From assembly GCA_002367635.1 (NCBI GenBank), contig DFDI01000073.1:1-54464 (forward strand): a stretch of 54,464 nucleotides of DNA, written 5' to 3'. This document shows positions 18,259-28,394 of the stretch, one piece after another; the stretch's first letter is position 1; every line of letters begins with the position of its first letter. The notes beneath the pieces were generated by a model, which had not been told where the DNA came from, ran no database searches, and saw only the letters and a program-made list of their open reading frames with translations. The stretch comes from Betaproteobacteria bacterium UBA3031 (GTDB lineage Bacteria > Pseudomonadota > Gammaproteobacteria > Burkholderiales > Eutrophovitaceae). The position numbers and the translations under genes were made by a program.

Positions 18259-20058
18259 ATGCGAACAAATTATTGTGGGTTAATTGATTCAAGCTATTTG
18301 GACCAAGAGGTTCATTTATTCGGCTGGGTTCATCGGCGGAGGGATCACGGTGGTGTCATTTTTATTGATCTGCGTGATCGAGAGGGTATTGTTCAAGTGG
18401 TATCTGATCCTGATAATGAACAAGCTTTTGCGGTCAGTGACCGCGCCCGAAGTGAATACGTTCTGCGGATAAAAGGGCGAGTGCGACGGCGACCCGATGG
18501 AACGGTGAATCCTACATTAACGAGCGGTGAAATAGAGGTTCTGGCGGATGATATTGAAATTCTTAATACATCAGAGACGCCACCTTTTACCATTGACGAG
18601 GAAGAGCCATCAGAGATAGTTCGATTGGAGAACAGAGTTTTTGATTTGCGTCGTCCTCAGATGCAGGCGAATCTGAGGCTGCGGTCTCGCGTTTCAAAAT
18701 ACTTGAGAGATTATCTAGATCAAAATGGGTTTATTGACGTAGAGACGCCGATTTTATACAAATCGACACCAGAGGGTGCTCGTGAATTTCTAGTGCCATC
18801 TCGTATGCATGATGGTGAGTTTTATGCGTTACCGCAGTCGCCTCAGCTATTCAAGCAAATGTTGATGGTCGCTGGGTTTGATCGTTACTATCAAGTTGTT
18901 AAATGTTTCCGTGACGAGGATTTACGGGCGGATCGTCAGCCTGAGTTTACGCAGATTGATATTGAAACTTCATTCCTTGATGAGTTTGAAATAAGACGGA
19001 TCATGGAAGACATGATTAGGGGTTGTTTCAAAAACACTCTTCAGGTTGAATTGCCAGATACATTTCCAGTGATGCCTTACGATGACGTGATGCATTTGTA
19101 CGGCAGTGATAAACCTGATCTGAGAATTCCGCTTAGATTTACCGACATCACTGAGTTAATGAAGGTAGAGGAATTTAAAGTATTTAGATCAGCCGCCGAT
19201 CTTGTGGATGGACGAGTAGTTGCGTTAAGAGTTCCTGGAGGCGGGGAGATCAGTCGAAAGCAGATTGATGATTACACAAAATTTGTCGCGATCTATGGCG
19301 CTAAAGGTTTGGCATATATAAAAGTCAATGATGTGACTTGCGGTATTGATGGATTGCAGTCCCCCATTATTAAGTTCCTCTCAGAGGAGGTTGTATTAAA
19401 AGTAATTCAGCTTTCTGGTGCAATAAACGGTGATATCATTTTCTTTGGCGCGGACAAGAGTGCTATTGTTAACAATGCGTTGGGTGCTCTGCGTGAGAAA
19501 TTGGGGCGGGACCTTGGCTTAGTCGAGGCTGGATGGAAGCCGCTTTGGGTGGTTGATTTTCCTATGTTTGAGTATGACGAACAGTCAAACCAATGGGCTG
19601 CCCGCCATCATCCATTTACATCTCCAAAAGATGGACACGACACACACATTGATACAAACCCAGGCGCTGCCTATGCTAAAGCTTACGATATGGTCTTGAA
19701 TGGTTGGGAGATTGGTGGCGGTTCGGTTCGTATCCATCAGCGCGAATTGCAAGAGAAAGTTTTCCGTTCATTAAAGATAACTCCGGAGGACCAGCAAGCT
19801 AAATTTGGATTCCTGTTAGATAGTCTGAAATGGGGTGCTCCTCCGCATGGTGGTATTGCCTTTGGTCTTGATCGGATCGTCACGCTTATGTGTGGGGCAA
19901 AATCGATTAGGGACGTCATTGCATTTCCTAAAACGCAGCGCGGACAAGATTTATTGACAGGGGCGCCTTCTGCGGTGACGGATGCACAGTTACGTGAGCT
20001 ACATATTCGTCTTCGTAGTGCCGCGAAGACTGCGACAACCAATACAACCGGCGATTAA
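18259..20058 (+). CDS. aspS: Aspartyl-tRNA synthetase
   Basis: 599 residues, bacterial-type class II AspRS that charges tRNA-Asp. The N-terminal OB anticodon-binding domain (about 1-105, GWVHRRRDHGGVIFIDLRDREG) is followed by the catalytic domain, with motif 2 FRDEDLRADRQPEFTQID and motif 3 GGIAFGLDRIVTLMCG. The bacterial GAD insert lies at about 290-410. The end carries the FPKTQRGQDLLTGAPS signature. I cannot tell from sequence alone whether it also charges tRNA-Asn. It is followed 9 bases later by nudB, a common pairing in betaproteobacteria. Confidence 0.98.
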   Translation: MRTNYCGLIDSSYLDQEVHLFGWVHRRRDHGGVIFIDLRDREGIVQVVSDPDNEQAFAVSDRARSEYVLRIKGRVRRRPDGTVNPTLTSGEIEVLADDIEILNTSETPPFTIDEEEPSEIVRLENRVFDLRRPQMQANLRLRSRVSKYLRDYLDQNGFIDVETPILYKSTPEGAREFLVPSRMHDGEFYALPQSPQLFKQMLMVAGFDRYYQVVKCFRDEDLRADRQPEFTQIDIETSFLDEFEIRRIMEDMIRGCFKNTLQVELPDTFPVMPYDDVMHLYGSDKPDLRIPLRFTDITELMKVEEFKVFRSAADLVDGRVVALRVPGGGEISRKQIDDYTKFVAIYGAKGLAYIKVNDVTCGIDGLQSPIIKFLSEEVVLKVIQLSGAINGDIIFFGADKSAIVNNALGALREKLGRDLGLVEAGWKPLWVVDFPMFEYDEQSNQWAARHHPFTSPKDGHDTHIDTNPGAAYAKAYDMVLNGWEIGGGSVRIHQRELQEKVFRSLKITPEDQQAKFGFLLDSLKWGAPPHGGIAFGLDRIVTLMCGAKSIRDVIAFPKTQRGQDLLTGAPSAVTDAQLRELHIRLRSAAKTATTNTTGD

Positions 20059-20067
20059 ACTCGCATT

Positions 20068-20541
20068 ATGTTGCCTGAGAGCAGGCGAATCGAGTCATAC
20101 AAGATTCCTGTATCGGTTCTAGTGGTTGTTTATACCGCGGACTTAGAGATTCTGTTACTTGAGCGAGCCGACCGAGATGGTTTTTGGCAGTCAGTAACAG
20201 GGAGCAGCGAATTAACCGAGTCTTTAGATCAAACCGCAGTTCGAGAGCTGAGTGAGGAAACGGGTATTAATGCGTCTGATTATGCGTTATCTGATTGGAA
20301 GATTTGCAACGAGTTTGAAATCTTTAAACATTGGCGTGGTCGTTATGCTCCTGGCGTCACCCATAATATGGAGCATGTGTTCGGCTTAGTTGTCCCAGAG
20401 AGGGTATCGATTAAAATATCTCCTCGTGAGCACACTCAGTTCGGTTGGTTTCCGATTGAGGAGGCTATTGATCGAGTTTTTTCTTGGACAAACGCTGATG
20501 CTTTGCGGTTTTTGTTGGATACTGATTCCAGTTTGCGCTGA
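20068..20541 (+). CDS. nudB: Dihydroneopterin triphosphate diphosphatase (Nudix)
   Basis: 157 residues. A perfect Nudix box starts at GSSELTE and continues through RELSEETGI. The N-terminal YKIPVSVLVVVYT and the C-terminal pattern match NudB, which removes pyrophosphate from dihydroneopterin triphosphate in folate synthesis. The position directly after aspS, as in other proteobacteria, supports this over other Nudix families. The start is the ATG at 20068. Confidence 0.88.
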   Translation: MLPESRRIESYKIPVSVLVVVYTADLEILLLERADRDGFWQSVTGSSELTESLDQTAVRELSEETGINASDYALSDWKICNEFEIFKHWRGRYAPGVTHNMEHVFGLVVPERVSIKISPREHTQFGWFPIEEAIDRVFSWTNADALRFLLDTDSSLR

Positions 20542-20661
20542 GGTTTGGCTTTGTTAAAAAATATCTCATGTAAACTTTGTAGTGAAAGCGGTTCGAGGGT
20601 TCAATGTAGGTAGTGTTTCATTGATTAATTCAGTTTTTGTGTGTGGAAAGTAAGGCAGGTC

Positions 20662-21765
20662 ATGGAGTTAGTAACGAGCAGAGATTTTTTGGATTACCGT
20701 GATCGTTCCGACGAGGAATGTCATGGGCTTATCAAAAGGGCTAAGGCTAGTCTCGGAGAAGATTTAGTTATTCTCGGCCATCATTATCAAAGAGCGGATG
20801 TGTATCAACATGCCGATTTGAGAGGGGACTCTTTAAAGCTCTCAAAACTTGCATCCCAAACAAATTCAGAGCACATCATTTTTTGTGGCGTTCACTTTAT
20901 GGCTGAAGTGGCCGACATCATGTCGAAGCAAAACCAAAAGGCGTTACTTCCTGATTTGGCTGCGGGATGTTCGATGGCTGATATGGCTAATTTGTCTAAG
21001 GTTAATCGAGCGTGGAATGAGCTCAAGTCCGTTCTCGGTGAAGAGATGTCGGTGACGCCAATTACTTATATTAACTCTGCAGCAGATCTAAAAGCGTTTT
21101 GTGGGGAGCGTGACGGTATTGTGTGTACGTCATCGAACGCTTCCCGGGTCGTCACTTGGGGGTTAGCTCAGCGAGAAAAGATTTTGTTTTTTCCGGATCA
21201 GCATTTAGGTCGTTGGTCTGGGCATCAGCTTGGTTTAATCAACGAAACAGATATGAAGGTTTGGGATCCGGATTTATGGATGGGTGGACTCACTGAGGAG
21301 GAAATTAAGAAAGCAAAAATACTTTTGTGGAAGGGGCACTGCTCGGTCCATCAGATGTTCCAGCCTGAGCATATTGCGCGATTCCGTGAGAAATATCCTG
21401 AAGGCCATGTTATTTCGCACCCGGAGTGTCGATTCGAAGTTTGTGATCAATCCGACTTTGTTGGTTCGACAGAATATATCGTTCAGACAATTGCGGCAGC
21501 CAAGCCAAATACGCGTTGGTTGGTTGGCACTGAATTAAATTTAGTGAATCGAATCGCTGAAGAATTTCGACCAGAAGGCAAGGTGGTTGAGTTTATGTCG
21601 CCGGTTGTGTGTATGTGTTCTACGATGAATCGTATAGACCCCCAACATCTGGCGTGGCAAGTTGAGAATTTACTTGATGGTACTTTGGTGAATCAAATTT
21701 GTGTGCCTGAGTCAGACAAAGGTATGGCACGAGTTGCTCTAGAGCGAATGTTGTCGATTTCTTAA
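20662..21765 (+). CDS. nadA: Quinolinate synthase
   Basis: 367 residues. It condenses iminoaspartate with dihydroxyacetone phosphate to quinolinate in NAD synthesis, using a 4Fe-4S cluster. Seen: LGHHYQRADVYQHADLRGDS, the cysteine in AAGCSMADMA, and the later cluster cysteine region VCMCSTMNRIDP. The family's HPECRFEV segment is also present. I choose the ATG at 20662, with AAGG six bases upstream, over an in-frame GTG at 20641 that lacks a ribosome site. nadB and nadC are not next to it. Confidence 0.95.
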   Translation: MELVTSRDFLDYRDRSDEECHGLIKRAKASLGEDLVILGHHYQRADVYQHADLRGDSLKLSKLASQTNSEHIIFCGVHFMAEVADIMSKQNQKALLPDLAAGCSMADMANLSKVNRAWNELKSVLGEEMSVTPITYINSAADLKAFCGERDGIVCTSSNASRVVTWGLAQREKILFFPDQHLGRWSGHQLGLINETDMKVWDPDLWMGGLTEEEIKKAKILLWKGHCSVHQMFQPEHIARFREKYPEGHVISHPECRFEVCDQSDFVGSTEYIVQTIAAAKPNTRWLVGTELNLVNRIAEEFRPEGKVVEFMSPVVCMCSTMNRIDPQHLAWQVENLLDGTLVNQICVPESDKGMARVALERMLSIS

Positions 21766-21827
21766 GTCCCTATGAGGGTTGCTACCTGTTGTTTGATGCG
21801 TAAGGGTTACCCCTTGGACCTTGATTT

Positions 21828-23591
21828 GTGACGAAAACTAATTGGGTGACTTTAAAGTCTCTGGCGCCGTATCTCTGGGATTTTAAATATCGGGTCATCG
21901 TCGCGCTCGTATTTCTAACTTTAGCCAAAGTGGCCAATGTGTCGGTGCCTCTTGTGCTCAAAGACGTGGTGGATTCACTTTCGTCTCAGAACCAAGTTAT
22001 TTTCCTGCCGCTTGCGCTTCTACTTACTTATGGGGCTCTAAGGCTTTGCGCCGTCGTATTTGCCGAATTGCGTGATGTGGTTTTTGTCAAAGTGACTCGT
22101 CGTGCAACCAGAAAAATAGCGCTAAAGGTATTTCGACATCTCCATGACCTAAGTCTTAAGTTTCATTTAGAGCGACATACAGGAGGTATTTCTCGTGAGA
22201 TAGAGCGGGGAACGCGCGGCATTTCAATCCTGTTGACGTATTCATTATTCTCGATCATTCCCGTCATACTAGAATTTACTTTTGTTGCTGCGATTTTGTT
22301 GGATCGTTTTGACTGGAGATTCGCGGCCATTACTTTTTCAGCAGTGTTTGTTTACTTGATTTACACCTTTTTCGTGTCTGAATGGCGAATGAGCATTCGT
22401 CGTGAAGCTAACGAGTGGGATACACGATCAAATTCCCACGCAGTTGACAGTCTTCTTAATTACGAAACGGTTAAATATTTTAATAACGAGGATTACGAAG
22501 CGGAAAGATACGACACTTTTTTGCGTGAGTACGAAACGGCTGATGTTAAAACCGAGACCTCGCTTGGACTACTTAATATAGGGCAAAGTGTCATCATAGC
22601 CTTAGCGGTTACGGCGCTAATGATATTAACCTCACAAGGGGTCGTTGCTCAAAAAATGACGATTGGTGACTTGGTTTTAGTGAATGGGCTTTTGATTCAA
22701 CTGTATATCCCACTGAATTTCATGGGTATGGTTTATCGCGAAATTAAACAGTCGTTTATTGATATGAACAAGATGTTCTCGTTGTTGGATACACCGCAAG
22801 ATATCGCAGATCGACCTGGAGCAATTTTATTCGAGCCTTCCAGCCCAACCGTTGAATTTAAAAATGTTTCATTCTCCTACGATGGTCGACGTGAGACGTT
22901 ATCAGACGTCAGTTTTGTCGTTCCTAATGGGAAGACCGTTGCGATTGTCGGTGAGAGTGGGTCCGGGAAAACCACTCTGGCCAGATTGTTGTTTCGGCTC
23001 TATGATGTTTCCGATGGTGTGATCCTTATCGATGGTAAAGATGTTCGCGATTATCTCCAAGATAGTTATAGGAGATCCATCGGCGTTGTACCGCAAGATA
23101 CGGTTCTTTTTAACGACACTTTGGGATTCAACATCAAGTATGGACAGCCGCTGTGCTCACAAGGAGATCTAGATCGCGTGGTGCATTTAGCTCAACTCGA
23201 AAATTTTGTTAAAGCTCTTCCGGATGGTTTTGAGACAACTGTTGGTGAACGGGGTTTGAAGGTGTCTGGCGGCGAGAAACAACGGATATCAATAGCTCGA
23301 GCAATTCTTAAGAATCCACCGATTATGATTTTTGATGAGGCGACATCCTCTTTGGACTCGGGGAGTGAGCGATTAATACAATTGGCGTTAGATGGAGTAT
23401 CAAAAAACAGAACGACTTTGGTCATTGCACATCGGTTATCTACGATCGTTCATGCGCATGAGATTATTGTGCTGGATGCAGGAAAAATTATAGAGAGAGG
23501 ATCGCATCGGGAGCTTCTAGAGAAGGGAGGTAGATACAGTTACATGTGGAATCTCCAGCAAAGCAAGTCGCAAGTAGAGATTAAGGGTTAA
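21828..23591 (+). CDS. Atm1-type ABC exporter (half transporter)
   Basis: 587 residues: a six-helix membrane domain (about 1-320) fused to an ATPase domain with Walker A GESGSGKTT near 375, signature VSGGEKQR, and Walker B IMIFDEATSSLD. The membrane domain carries LSLKFHLERHTGGISREIERG, close to mitochondrial Atm1/ABCB7 and its bacterial relatives that export glutathione-linked or sulfur-containing compounds and help resist heavy metals. Start GTG at 21828. It probably works as a homodimer in the inner membrane. The substrate is not shown by the sequence. It sits between nadA and a peptidoglycan endopeptidase. Confidence 0.88.
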   Translation: MTKTNWVTLKSLAPYLWDFKYRVIVALVFLTLAKVANVSVPLVLKDVVDSLSSQNQVIFLPLALLLTYGALRLCAVVFAELRDVVFVKVTRRATRKIALKVFRHLHDLSLKFHLERHTGGISREIERGTRGISILLTYSLFSIIPVILEFTFVAAILLDRFDWRFAAITFSAVFVYLIYTFFVSEWRMSIRREANEWDTRSNSHAVDSLLNYETVKYFNNEDYEAERYDTFLREYETADVKTETSLGLLNIGQSVIIALAVTALMILTSQGVVAQKMTIGDLVLVNGLLIQLYIPLNFMGMVYREIKQSFIDMNKMFSLLDTPQDIADRPGAILFEPSSPTVEFKNVSFSYDGRRETLSDVSFVVPNGKTVAIVGESGSGKTTLARLLFRLYDVSDGVILIDGKDVRDYLQDSYRRSIGVVPQDTVLFNDTLGFNIKYGQPLCSQGDLDRVVHLAQLENFVKALPDGFETTVGERGLKVSGGEKQRISIARAILKNPPIMIFDEATSSLDSGSERLIQLALDGVSKNRTTLVIAHRLSTIVHAHEIIVLDAGKIIERGSHRELLEKGGRYSYMWNLQQSKSQVEIKG

Positions 23592-23642
23592 TGTGTTTGA
23601 ATGTAGTTATAACTTATGTATTTAATCTTAATTTAAATTCTC

Positions 23643-24509
23643 ATGTATTTTAGACGTATAACGAGGTCAGTCTTCCCAGCCATCTTGCTGAGCTCTTTGG
23701 CAGTCTTTATTCTGATGTATGACGTCGTTGATGTGGATGCCCGAGGCAGCTCCGACCCACGTCTTAAGTCGAGAGTTGCTATCGTCGTAGATCAAACCAA
23801 TGGAGAGGTTATCTACGAAAAAAATGCTTCTGATTTGGCGCCCATCGCATCAATTACCAAATTGATGACAGCAATGGTCATTATTGATTCTGGTGTTCCT
23901 CTGCTCGAGTCTATGACGATTGCTAAGTCTGATGTTGATCGTTATAAAGGCTCACGGTCAAAGCTGAGTGTCGGTACGACTCTATTAAGAGCTGAGGTGT
24001 TGAAATTAGCGCTAATGGCGTCGGAAAACAGGGCCTCAGCTGCGCTGTCCCGAGTATTTCCGGGTGGGAAAAAGGCTTTTGTGCAGGCTATGAATGAGAA
24101 AGCTAAATCACTGGGAATGGATCAAACAGTTTTTGTTGATTCCACTGGTTTGCGTCCGGGAAATGTGTCCAGTGGCTTGGATCTAGTTAAGATGGTTGTT
24201 GCTGCATATGAATATCCTCTGATTCGTCAGTATACGACCACTTCTTCGTTTCAACTTCGAGCAAAAATAGGTGGGCGATCAGTCACGCTTGAATATGTCA
24301 ATTCGAATCGTTTAGTACGGAGTTCTAGATGGGAGATAGGACTGTCTAAGACCGGTTACATCAGTGAGTCGGGGCGCTGTTTAGTCATGCAAACGACCAT
24401 ACTCGGTAAGCCAGTCATTATGGTTTTGTTAGAGTCTTGGGGTAAGCTGACGGCTGCAGGTGATGCTGGGCGAGCTCGCCGTTGGATGGAGCAAGCTAAA
24501 AAGAAATAA
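23643..24509 (+). CDS. pbpG: PBP7-type D-alanyl-D-alanine endopeptidase
   Basis: 288 residues. An N-terminal signal or anchor segment (about 8-32) is followed by the S11 peptidase domain with all three penicillin-binding motifs: SITK (Ser70, Lys73), SEN (127-129) and KTG (236-238). Such proteins cut peptide crosslinks in the periplasmic peptidoglycan. At this length it lacks the extra C-terminal domain of PBP5/6 carboxypeptidases, which favours PbpG. It is convergent with the IclR gene. Confidence 0.88.
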   Translation: MYFRRITRSVFPAILLSSLAVFILMYDVVDVDARGSSDPRLKSRVAIVVDQTNGEVIYEKNASDLAPIASITKLMTAMVIIDSGVPLLESMTIAKSDVDRYKGSRSKLSVGTTLLRAEVLKLALMASENRASAALSRVFPGGKKAFVQAMNEKAKSLGMDQTVFVDSTGLRPGNVSSGLDLVKMVVAAYEYPLIRQYTTTSSFQLRAKIGGRSVTLEYVNSNRLVRSSRWEIGLSKTGYISESGRCLVMQTTILGKPVIMVLLESWGKLTAAGDAGRARRWMEQAKKK

Positions 24510-24535
24510 TCTAGACGTGTATCCGGAGTTTAATG

Positions 24536-25303
24536 TTATGCGCGTGCACTGCCTAGAGCTGCAGAGATTTTATCAGCCGTTGATTTGATATGCTTTCCCC
24601 AATTGCGGTTAAGTCTATGAGAAGGCGTGGAAATAGATAAACCGGCAACCAGCAAGCTAGAATCGTCATAAATCCCAGCGCCGATGCAAGAAAGTCCAGC
24701 TTCCGCCTCTTCATTATCAAACGCATAGCCTTGGGCTTGTATTTTTTCTAGTTCGGCAAACAAAATGTGGGAGTCTTTAATCGTATTTTTCGTGAAGACT
24801 TTAAGTCCATTTCTATTGATATAGCTCAAAGTTTCGTCTTTCCCATCTTCGATTAAAAAGATCTTACCAACTGCGGTGACATGCAAAGGTGCTTTAGCGC
24901 CAATGAGGTGTGTGACTCGTATTGCTGAGTGTTCCCCGGCTACACGTTCGACGTAGACCATTTCATCGCCTTGACGGATTGATAGGTTCACAGTCTCTTG
25001 GAGTTGTTGATGGAGTTCTTGCATGAAAGGCAGCGCTTCCTTGCGGATGTCAATCCGGGTTTTAGTAATATTGCCGAGTTCGAGCAAACGCGTGCCAAGC
25101 CGATAGCTCCCAGTTTGGACTTTATCGATGACGCGATAATGCGCTAGAGCATTTAGTATTCGGTGAGCTGTAGAAGGGTGAAGGTTGGTGACTTGAGACA
25201 ACTCTTTTAAATTCATTGGGTTGCCTGACTTAGATAGAACGTCAATCAGCCCCATCATTCGGTCTATTACCTGAATGGATGTCCTACCATTTGTTTCTTG
25301 CAT
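24536..25303 (-). CDS. IclR-family transcriptional regulator
   Basis: 255 residues. A winged-helix domain near the N-terminus (NLKELSQVTNLHPSTAHRIL as the helix-turn-helix) is followed by the IclR effector domain with GSYRLGTRLLELG and a late cysteine in GLSCIGAGIYDD. It is divergent from lutABC across a 222-base gap, so it most likely controls the lut genes. LutR of Bacillus is a GntR-type protein, so the control here would differ. I searched the gap for a palindromic operator and saw only a short CCGAA-N4-TTCGG. Confidence 0.88.
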   Translation of the reverse strand: MQETNGRTSIQVIDRMMGLIDVLSKSGNPMNLKELSQVTNLHPSTAHRILNALAHYRVIDKVQTGSYRLGTRLLELGNITKTRIDIRKEALPFMQELHQQLQETVNLSIRQGDEMVYVERVAGEHSAIRVTHLIGAKAPLHVTAVGKIFLIEDGKDETLSYINRNGLKVFTKNTIKDSHILFAELEKIQAQGYAFDNEEAEAGLSCIGAGIYDDSSLLVAGLSISTPSHRLNRNWGKHIKSTADKISAALGSARA

Positions 25304-25525
25304 TTTTGAGGATACGTTACAGTTGCAGTGTTAATTGTGCGTTGCGGTAAATATAAATCAAACCTCACGCTCAATCAACCGAATAAGCCTTTAAGGAGTG
25401 AATATTTTTGAGGCATGGATTCTGATAGTGCTGTGTTAAAATTCGCGGAAACCCTTCGATAGTTAAGCCGAATCTTTTCGGTATTCAAGCGAGATAGTAA
25501 TCAATTAAGGTTTAGGTAAGCAAAT

Positions 25526-26266
25526 ATGCGAGTAGGATTATTCGTCACCTGTGTGGTCGATTTGATGCGACCAAGTATTGGCCTAGCTGCCGTCAAGTTG
25601 TTGGAACGAGCGGATTGTGAGGTGATTTTCCCTGAAAATCAAACGTGTTGTGGGCAACCAGCTTACAACGCGGGCGATAGGTTAACAGCACAACAGCTCG
25701 CTAGAAAAGTGATTTCCGAGTTTGCAGATGTCGATTACGTAGTTATCCCTTCTGGATCTTGTGGGGGAATGATTAAAACCCACTATGAAGAGCTCTTGTC
25801 AGACCTGCCTGAGTACCGAGTTAAAGCGCAATGGTTGGCGGCTAGAACCTACGAATTAACCGATTTTTTGGTGAACGTTGTTGATATGGACTCGTTCGAT
25901 ACGACTTTTCAAGGAGCGATTGCTTACCATGATTCGTGCGCAGGACTTAGAGAACTCAATATTAAAGAGCAGCCTAGAAAGTTACTCTCGCACTTAGCAC
26001 ATGTCGATTTGAAGGAAATGGCAGGGGCCGAACAATGTTGTGGTTTTGGAGGAACATTTTCAGTCAAGTATGGCGATATCTCGTCGCGAATAGTTGATCT
26101 CAAATGCGATGATCTTGAGGCTACTGAAGTGGATGCTCTGGTGCTTGGTGATCTTGGCTGTATGTTAAATATTGAGGGTAAGCTTCGCCGCAGGGGAAAT
26201 CATAAAACGAAAGTACTTCACATAGCCGAGGTCCTTACCGGCTTAGTCGGTGAAGAGACAGAATAG
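25526..26266 (+). CDS. lutA: Lactate utilisation protein LutA (CCG-domain iron-sulfur subunit)
   Basis: 246 residues with two cysteine-rich CCG domains: QTCCGQPAYNAGD (Cys41-Cys42) and AEQCCGFGGTFSVKYG (Cys171-Cys172). LutABC together oxidise L-lactate to pyruvate with iron-sulfur clusters, replacing a flavin lactate dehydrogenase. The start ATG at 25526 follows TTTAGGTAAG. lutB begins 17 bases later. The set is complete here, in the order A-B-C. Confidence 0.93.
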   Translation: MRVGLFVTCVVDLMRPSIGLAAVKLLERADCEVIFPENQTCCGQPAYNAGDRLTAQQLARKVISEFADVDYVVIPSGSCGGMIKTHYEELLSDLPEYRVKAQWLAARTYELTDFLVNVVDMDSFDTTFQGAIAYHDSCAGLRELNIKEQPRKLLSHLAHVDLKEMAGAEQCCGFGGTFSVKYGDISSRIVDLKCDDLEATEVDALVLGDLGCMLNIEGKLRRRGNHKTKVLHIAEVLTGLVGEETE

Positions 26267-26283
26267 CATCAGGAAAATTTCTC

Positions 26284-27702
26284 ATGGAACTAACATCACA
26301 CCAATTCAAGTCTGTTTCGAGTGCGAAACTTAAAGACGTGAAGTTGCAAAAGGCATTGTATAAAGCGAAAGACGGATTTGTCGTTCCTCGTGCCAAAGTT
26401 GTTGCAGAACTAGATAACTTTGAGGAAATACGCCAGGCTGCGGCCGATGTGAGGGATCATGGTCTAGCGCATTTAGACGTGTACTTAGAGGAGTGGGAAA
26501 AGCAGGCGCAAGCGGCTGGTACCATCGTCCATTGGGCTGAGTCTTACGAAGAATTGAACGCCCTTGTTGTTAAGATTGCCCAAGATAATCAGGTCAAAAA
26601 AATTATCAAATCCAAATCGATGGTCGGTGAAGAGACTGGGCTGAATCGGTATGTTGAAGGCCATGGCATCGAGGTTAAAGAGACGGATTTGGGTGAGTAC
26701 ATTATCCAACAAGCTGGCGAACATCCTTCTCATATTATTGCACCAGCAACTCATAAATCTAAGGATGATGTTGCTGATTTATTCGCCGAAAAACACCAAC
26801 GTCCACGTTTGGATGATGCGGAAAAATTGACACATGAGGCCAGAGAAATACTGCGGCCACATTTTTTAGACGCCGACATGGGTATTACAGGCGCCAATTT
26901 CATGATAGCTGAGACCGGATCTACGGTGATTCTGACTAATGAGGGCAATGGTCGTATGACCACGACGATGCCAAGGGTGCATGTTGCGATCAGCAGTATT
27001 GAAAAATGTATTCCTACGCTGGATGATTTTGCATTAATGATGCGACTCCTTCCTCGGTCGGCGACTGGGCAAGTGATCAGTAACTACGTGTCAATGACGA
27101 CGGGGCCAAAACGAGCTAAGGACAACGATGGTCCAGGTGAGTTTCACGTCATTATTTTAGATGTCGGTCGTACACGAGTCTTGGGGTCAGATCTTCGAGA
27201 TGCGCTGCGTTGCATTCGTTGTGGAGCTTGTATGAACCACTGTCCCGTTTATCAAAATGTTGGTGGCCATGCTTATGGTTGGGTCTATCCGGGCCCAATT
27301 GGGTCAGTGTTAACCCCGGCTTATAATGGCATCGAGAACGCAATTGATTTACCTAATGCGGCAACGTTGTGTAATCAGTGCGGGGTGGTGTGTCCAGTTA
27401 AAATTCCGTTGCCTGATTTGATGAGGAAGTTGAGAGAGAAGCAGTATGAAAGAAACCTTAAGTCTTCGGCAGAAAAATGGTCACTCAGGCTTTGGGCGTA
27501 CCTCGCGCTTCGACCGAAGCTGTACTCAATCGTAACGAGAATTATGGCGAGGGTTGGAAAGTTGTTGGGCGGAGATTCGCGGCGTATTAACCACCTGTTG
27601 TTCGGTGGCAAAGATTGGACCCGACATCGAGATTTGCCTGCTCCCCGGGGACGGACTTTTAGAGATATCTATCTAAATAGAAATAAGACCACTAATCGAT
27701 AA
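26284..27702 (+). CDS. lutB: Lactate utilisation protein LutB (iron-sulfur subunit)
   Basis: 472 residues. The N-terminal LUD-like part (about 60-290) contains GITGANFMIAETGSTVILTN. A ferredoxin-like pair of cluster sites follows: CIRCGACMNHC (Cys310, 313, 316, 320) and CNQCGVVC (Cys363, 366, 370). The tail resembles the DUF3390 region of LutB. It is predicted to pass electrons from lactate to the chain. It stands between lutA and lutC in one operon. Confidence 0.94.
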   Translation: MELTSHQFKSVSSAKLKDVKLQKALYKAKDGFVVPRAKVVAELDNFEEIRQAAADVRDHGLAHLDVYLEEWEKQAQAAGTIVHWAESYEELNALVVKIAQDNQVKKIIKSKSMVGEETGLNRYVEGHGIEVKETDLGEYIIQQAGEHPSHIIAPATHKSKDDVADLFAEKHQRPRLDDAEKLTHEAREILRPHFLDADMGITGANFMIAETGSTVILTNEGNGRMTTTMPRVHVAISSIEKCIPTLDDFALMMRLLPRSATGQVISNYVSMTTGPKRAKDNDGPGEFHVIILDVGRTRVLGSDLRDALRCIRCGACMNHCPVYQNVGGHAYGWVYPGPIGSVLTPAYNGIENAIDLPNAATLCNQCGVVCPVKIPLPDLMRKLREKQYERNLKSSAEKWSLRLWAYLALRPKLYSIVTRIMARVGKLLGGDSRRINHLLFGGKDWTRHRDLPAPRGRTFRDIYLNRNKTTNR

Positions 27703-27710
27703 ATCACACT

Positions 27711-28358
27711 ATGCCTGCTAGGGAAAATATTTTGGCCCGAATCCGGGCTGCAAACAAAGCTGCCAATGTTGCGGACGTGATGGATAGTTCGGTCGCTGAT
27801 CGGCTTGCCAGCCCACCCATAAGTCCCTTACCTAAATTAGAGTGGGATCCAGAGGGGCAGTTTAAGCTTAGGGGTCATGAGTCCGCATCTACTTTAGATG
27901 AGATTGCTCAGATTGACGAGTTACCGCGTGCAGTGACTCGTTATCTCAGTAAAAACACCCTACCCACTAAACTAGTGTGTTGGCCAGAGTTCATCGATTT
28001 ACCTTGGTCAGCTGAGGGTATTCAAATTGAGAGTCGTGGCGCTATTGGGGATGATAAAGTGGGTCTTACCGGGAGTTATTGTGCTATCGCCGAAACAGGG
28101 ACGCTAGTACTGCTCTCAGGACAGGAAAGTCACGCGACTACCAGCCTGTTGCCCGAAACGCACATTGCGGTTATTCGTCGATCTAGAATCGTGAAGACTA
28201 TGGAGGACGCGTGGCAATTAATTCGTGGTGAGGTAGTCTCGTTACCGAGGCAAGTAAGTTTTATTTCGGGTCCTTCACGAACGGCAGATATTGAAATGAC
28301 GCTTGTTTACGGTGCCCATGGTCCATTTCGGGTTCATGTGATAATTCTTGATCAATGA
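27711..28358 (+). CDS. lutC: Lactate utilisation protein LutC (LUD domain)
   Basis: 215 residues, a LUD-domain protein beginning MPARENILARIRAA. The conserved core GLTGSYCAIAETGTLVLLSGQ and PETHIAVI correspond to the LutC subunit, and SGPSRTADIEMTLVYGAHGP is the family C-terminal signature. It begins 8 bases after lutB, so translation is likely coupled. It is required with LutA and LutB for lactate growth in studied bacteria. Confidence 0.93.
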   Translation: MPARENILARIRAANKAANVADVMDSSVADRLASPPISPLPKLEWDPEGQFKLRGHESASTLDEIAQIDELPRAVTRYLSKNTLPTKLVCWPEFIDLPWSAEGIQIESRGAIGDDKVGLTGSYCAIAETGTLVLLSGQESHATTSLLPETHIAVIRRSRIVKTMEDAWQLIRGEVVSLPRQVSFISGPSRTADIEMTLVYGAHGPFRVHVIILDQ

Positions 28359-28394
28359 GTACCAACAGATTAACGACTGTAATTGAATCATAAG

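Noticed and set aside
20585..20610. tRNA-like GGTTCGA sequence before nadA
   Set aside because: No acceptor stem, anticodon arm or CCA can be drawn around it.
25390..25440. Possible short leader ORF in the IclR-lutA gap (GTG, 13 codons)
   Set aside because: The AAGGAG overlaps its own GTG start, so the spacing is wrong for a ribosome site, and nothing else supports it.
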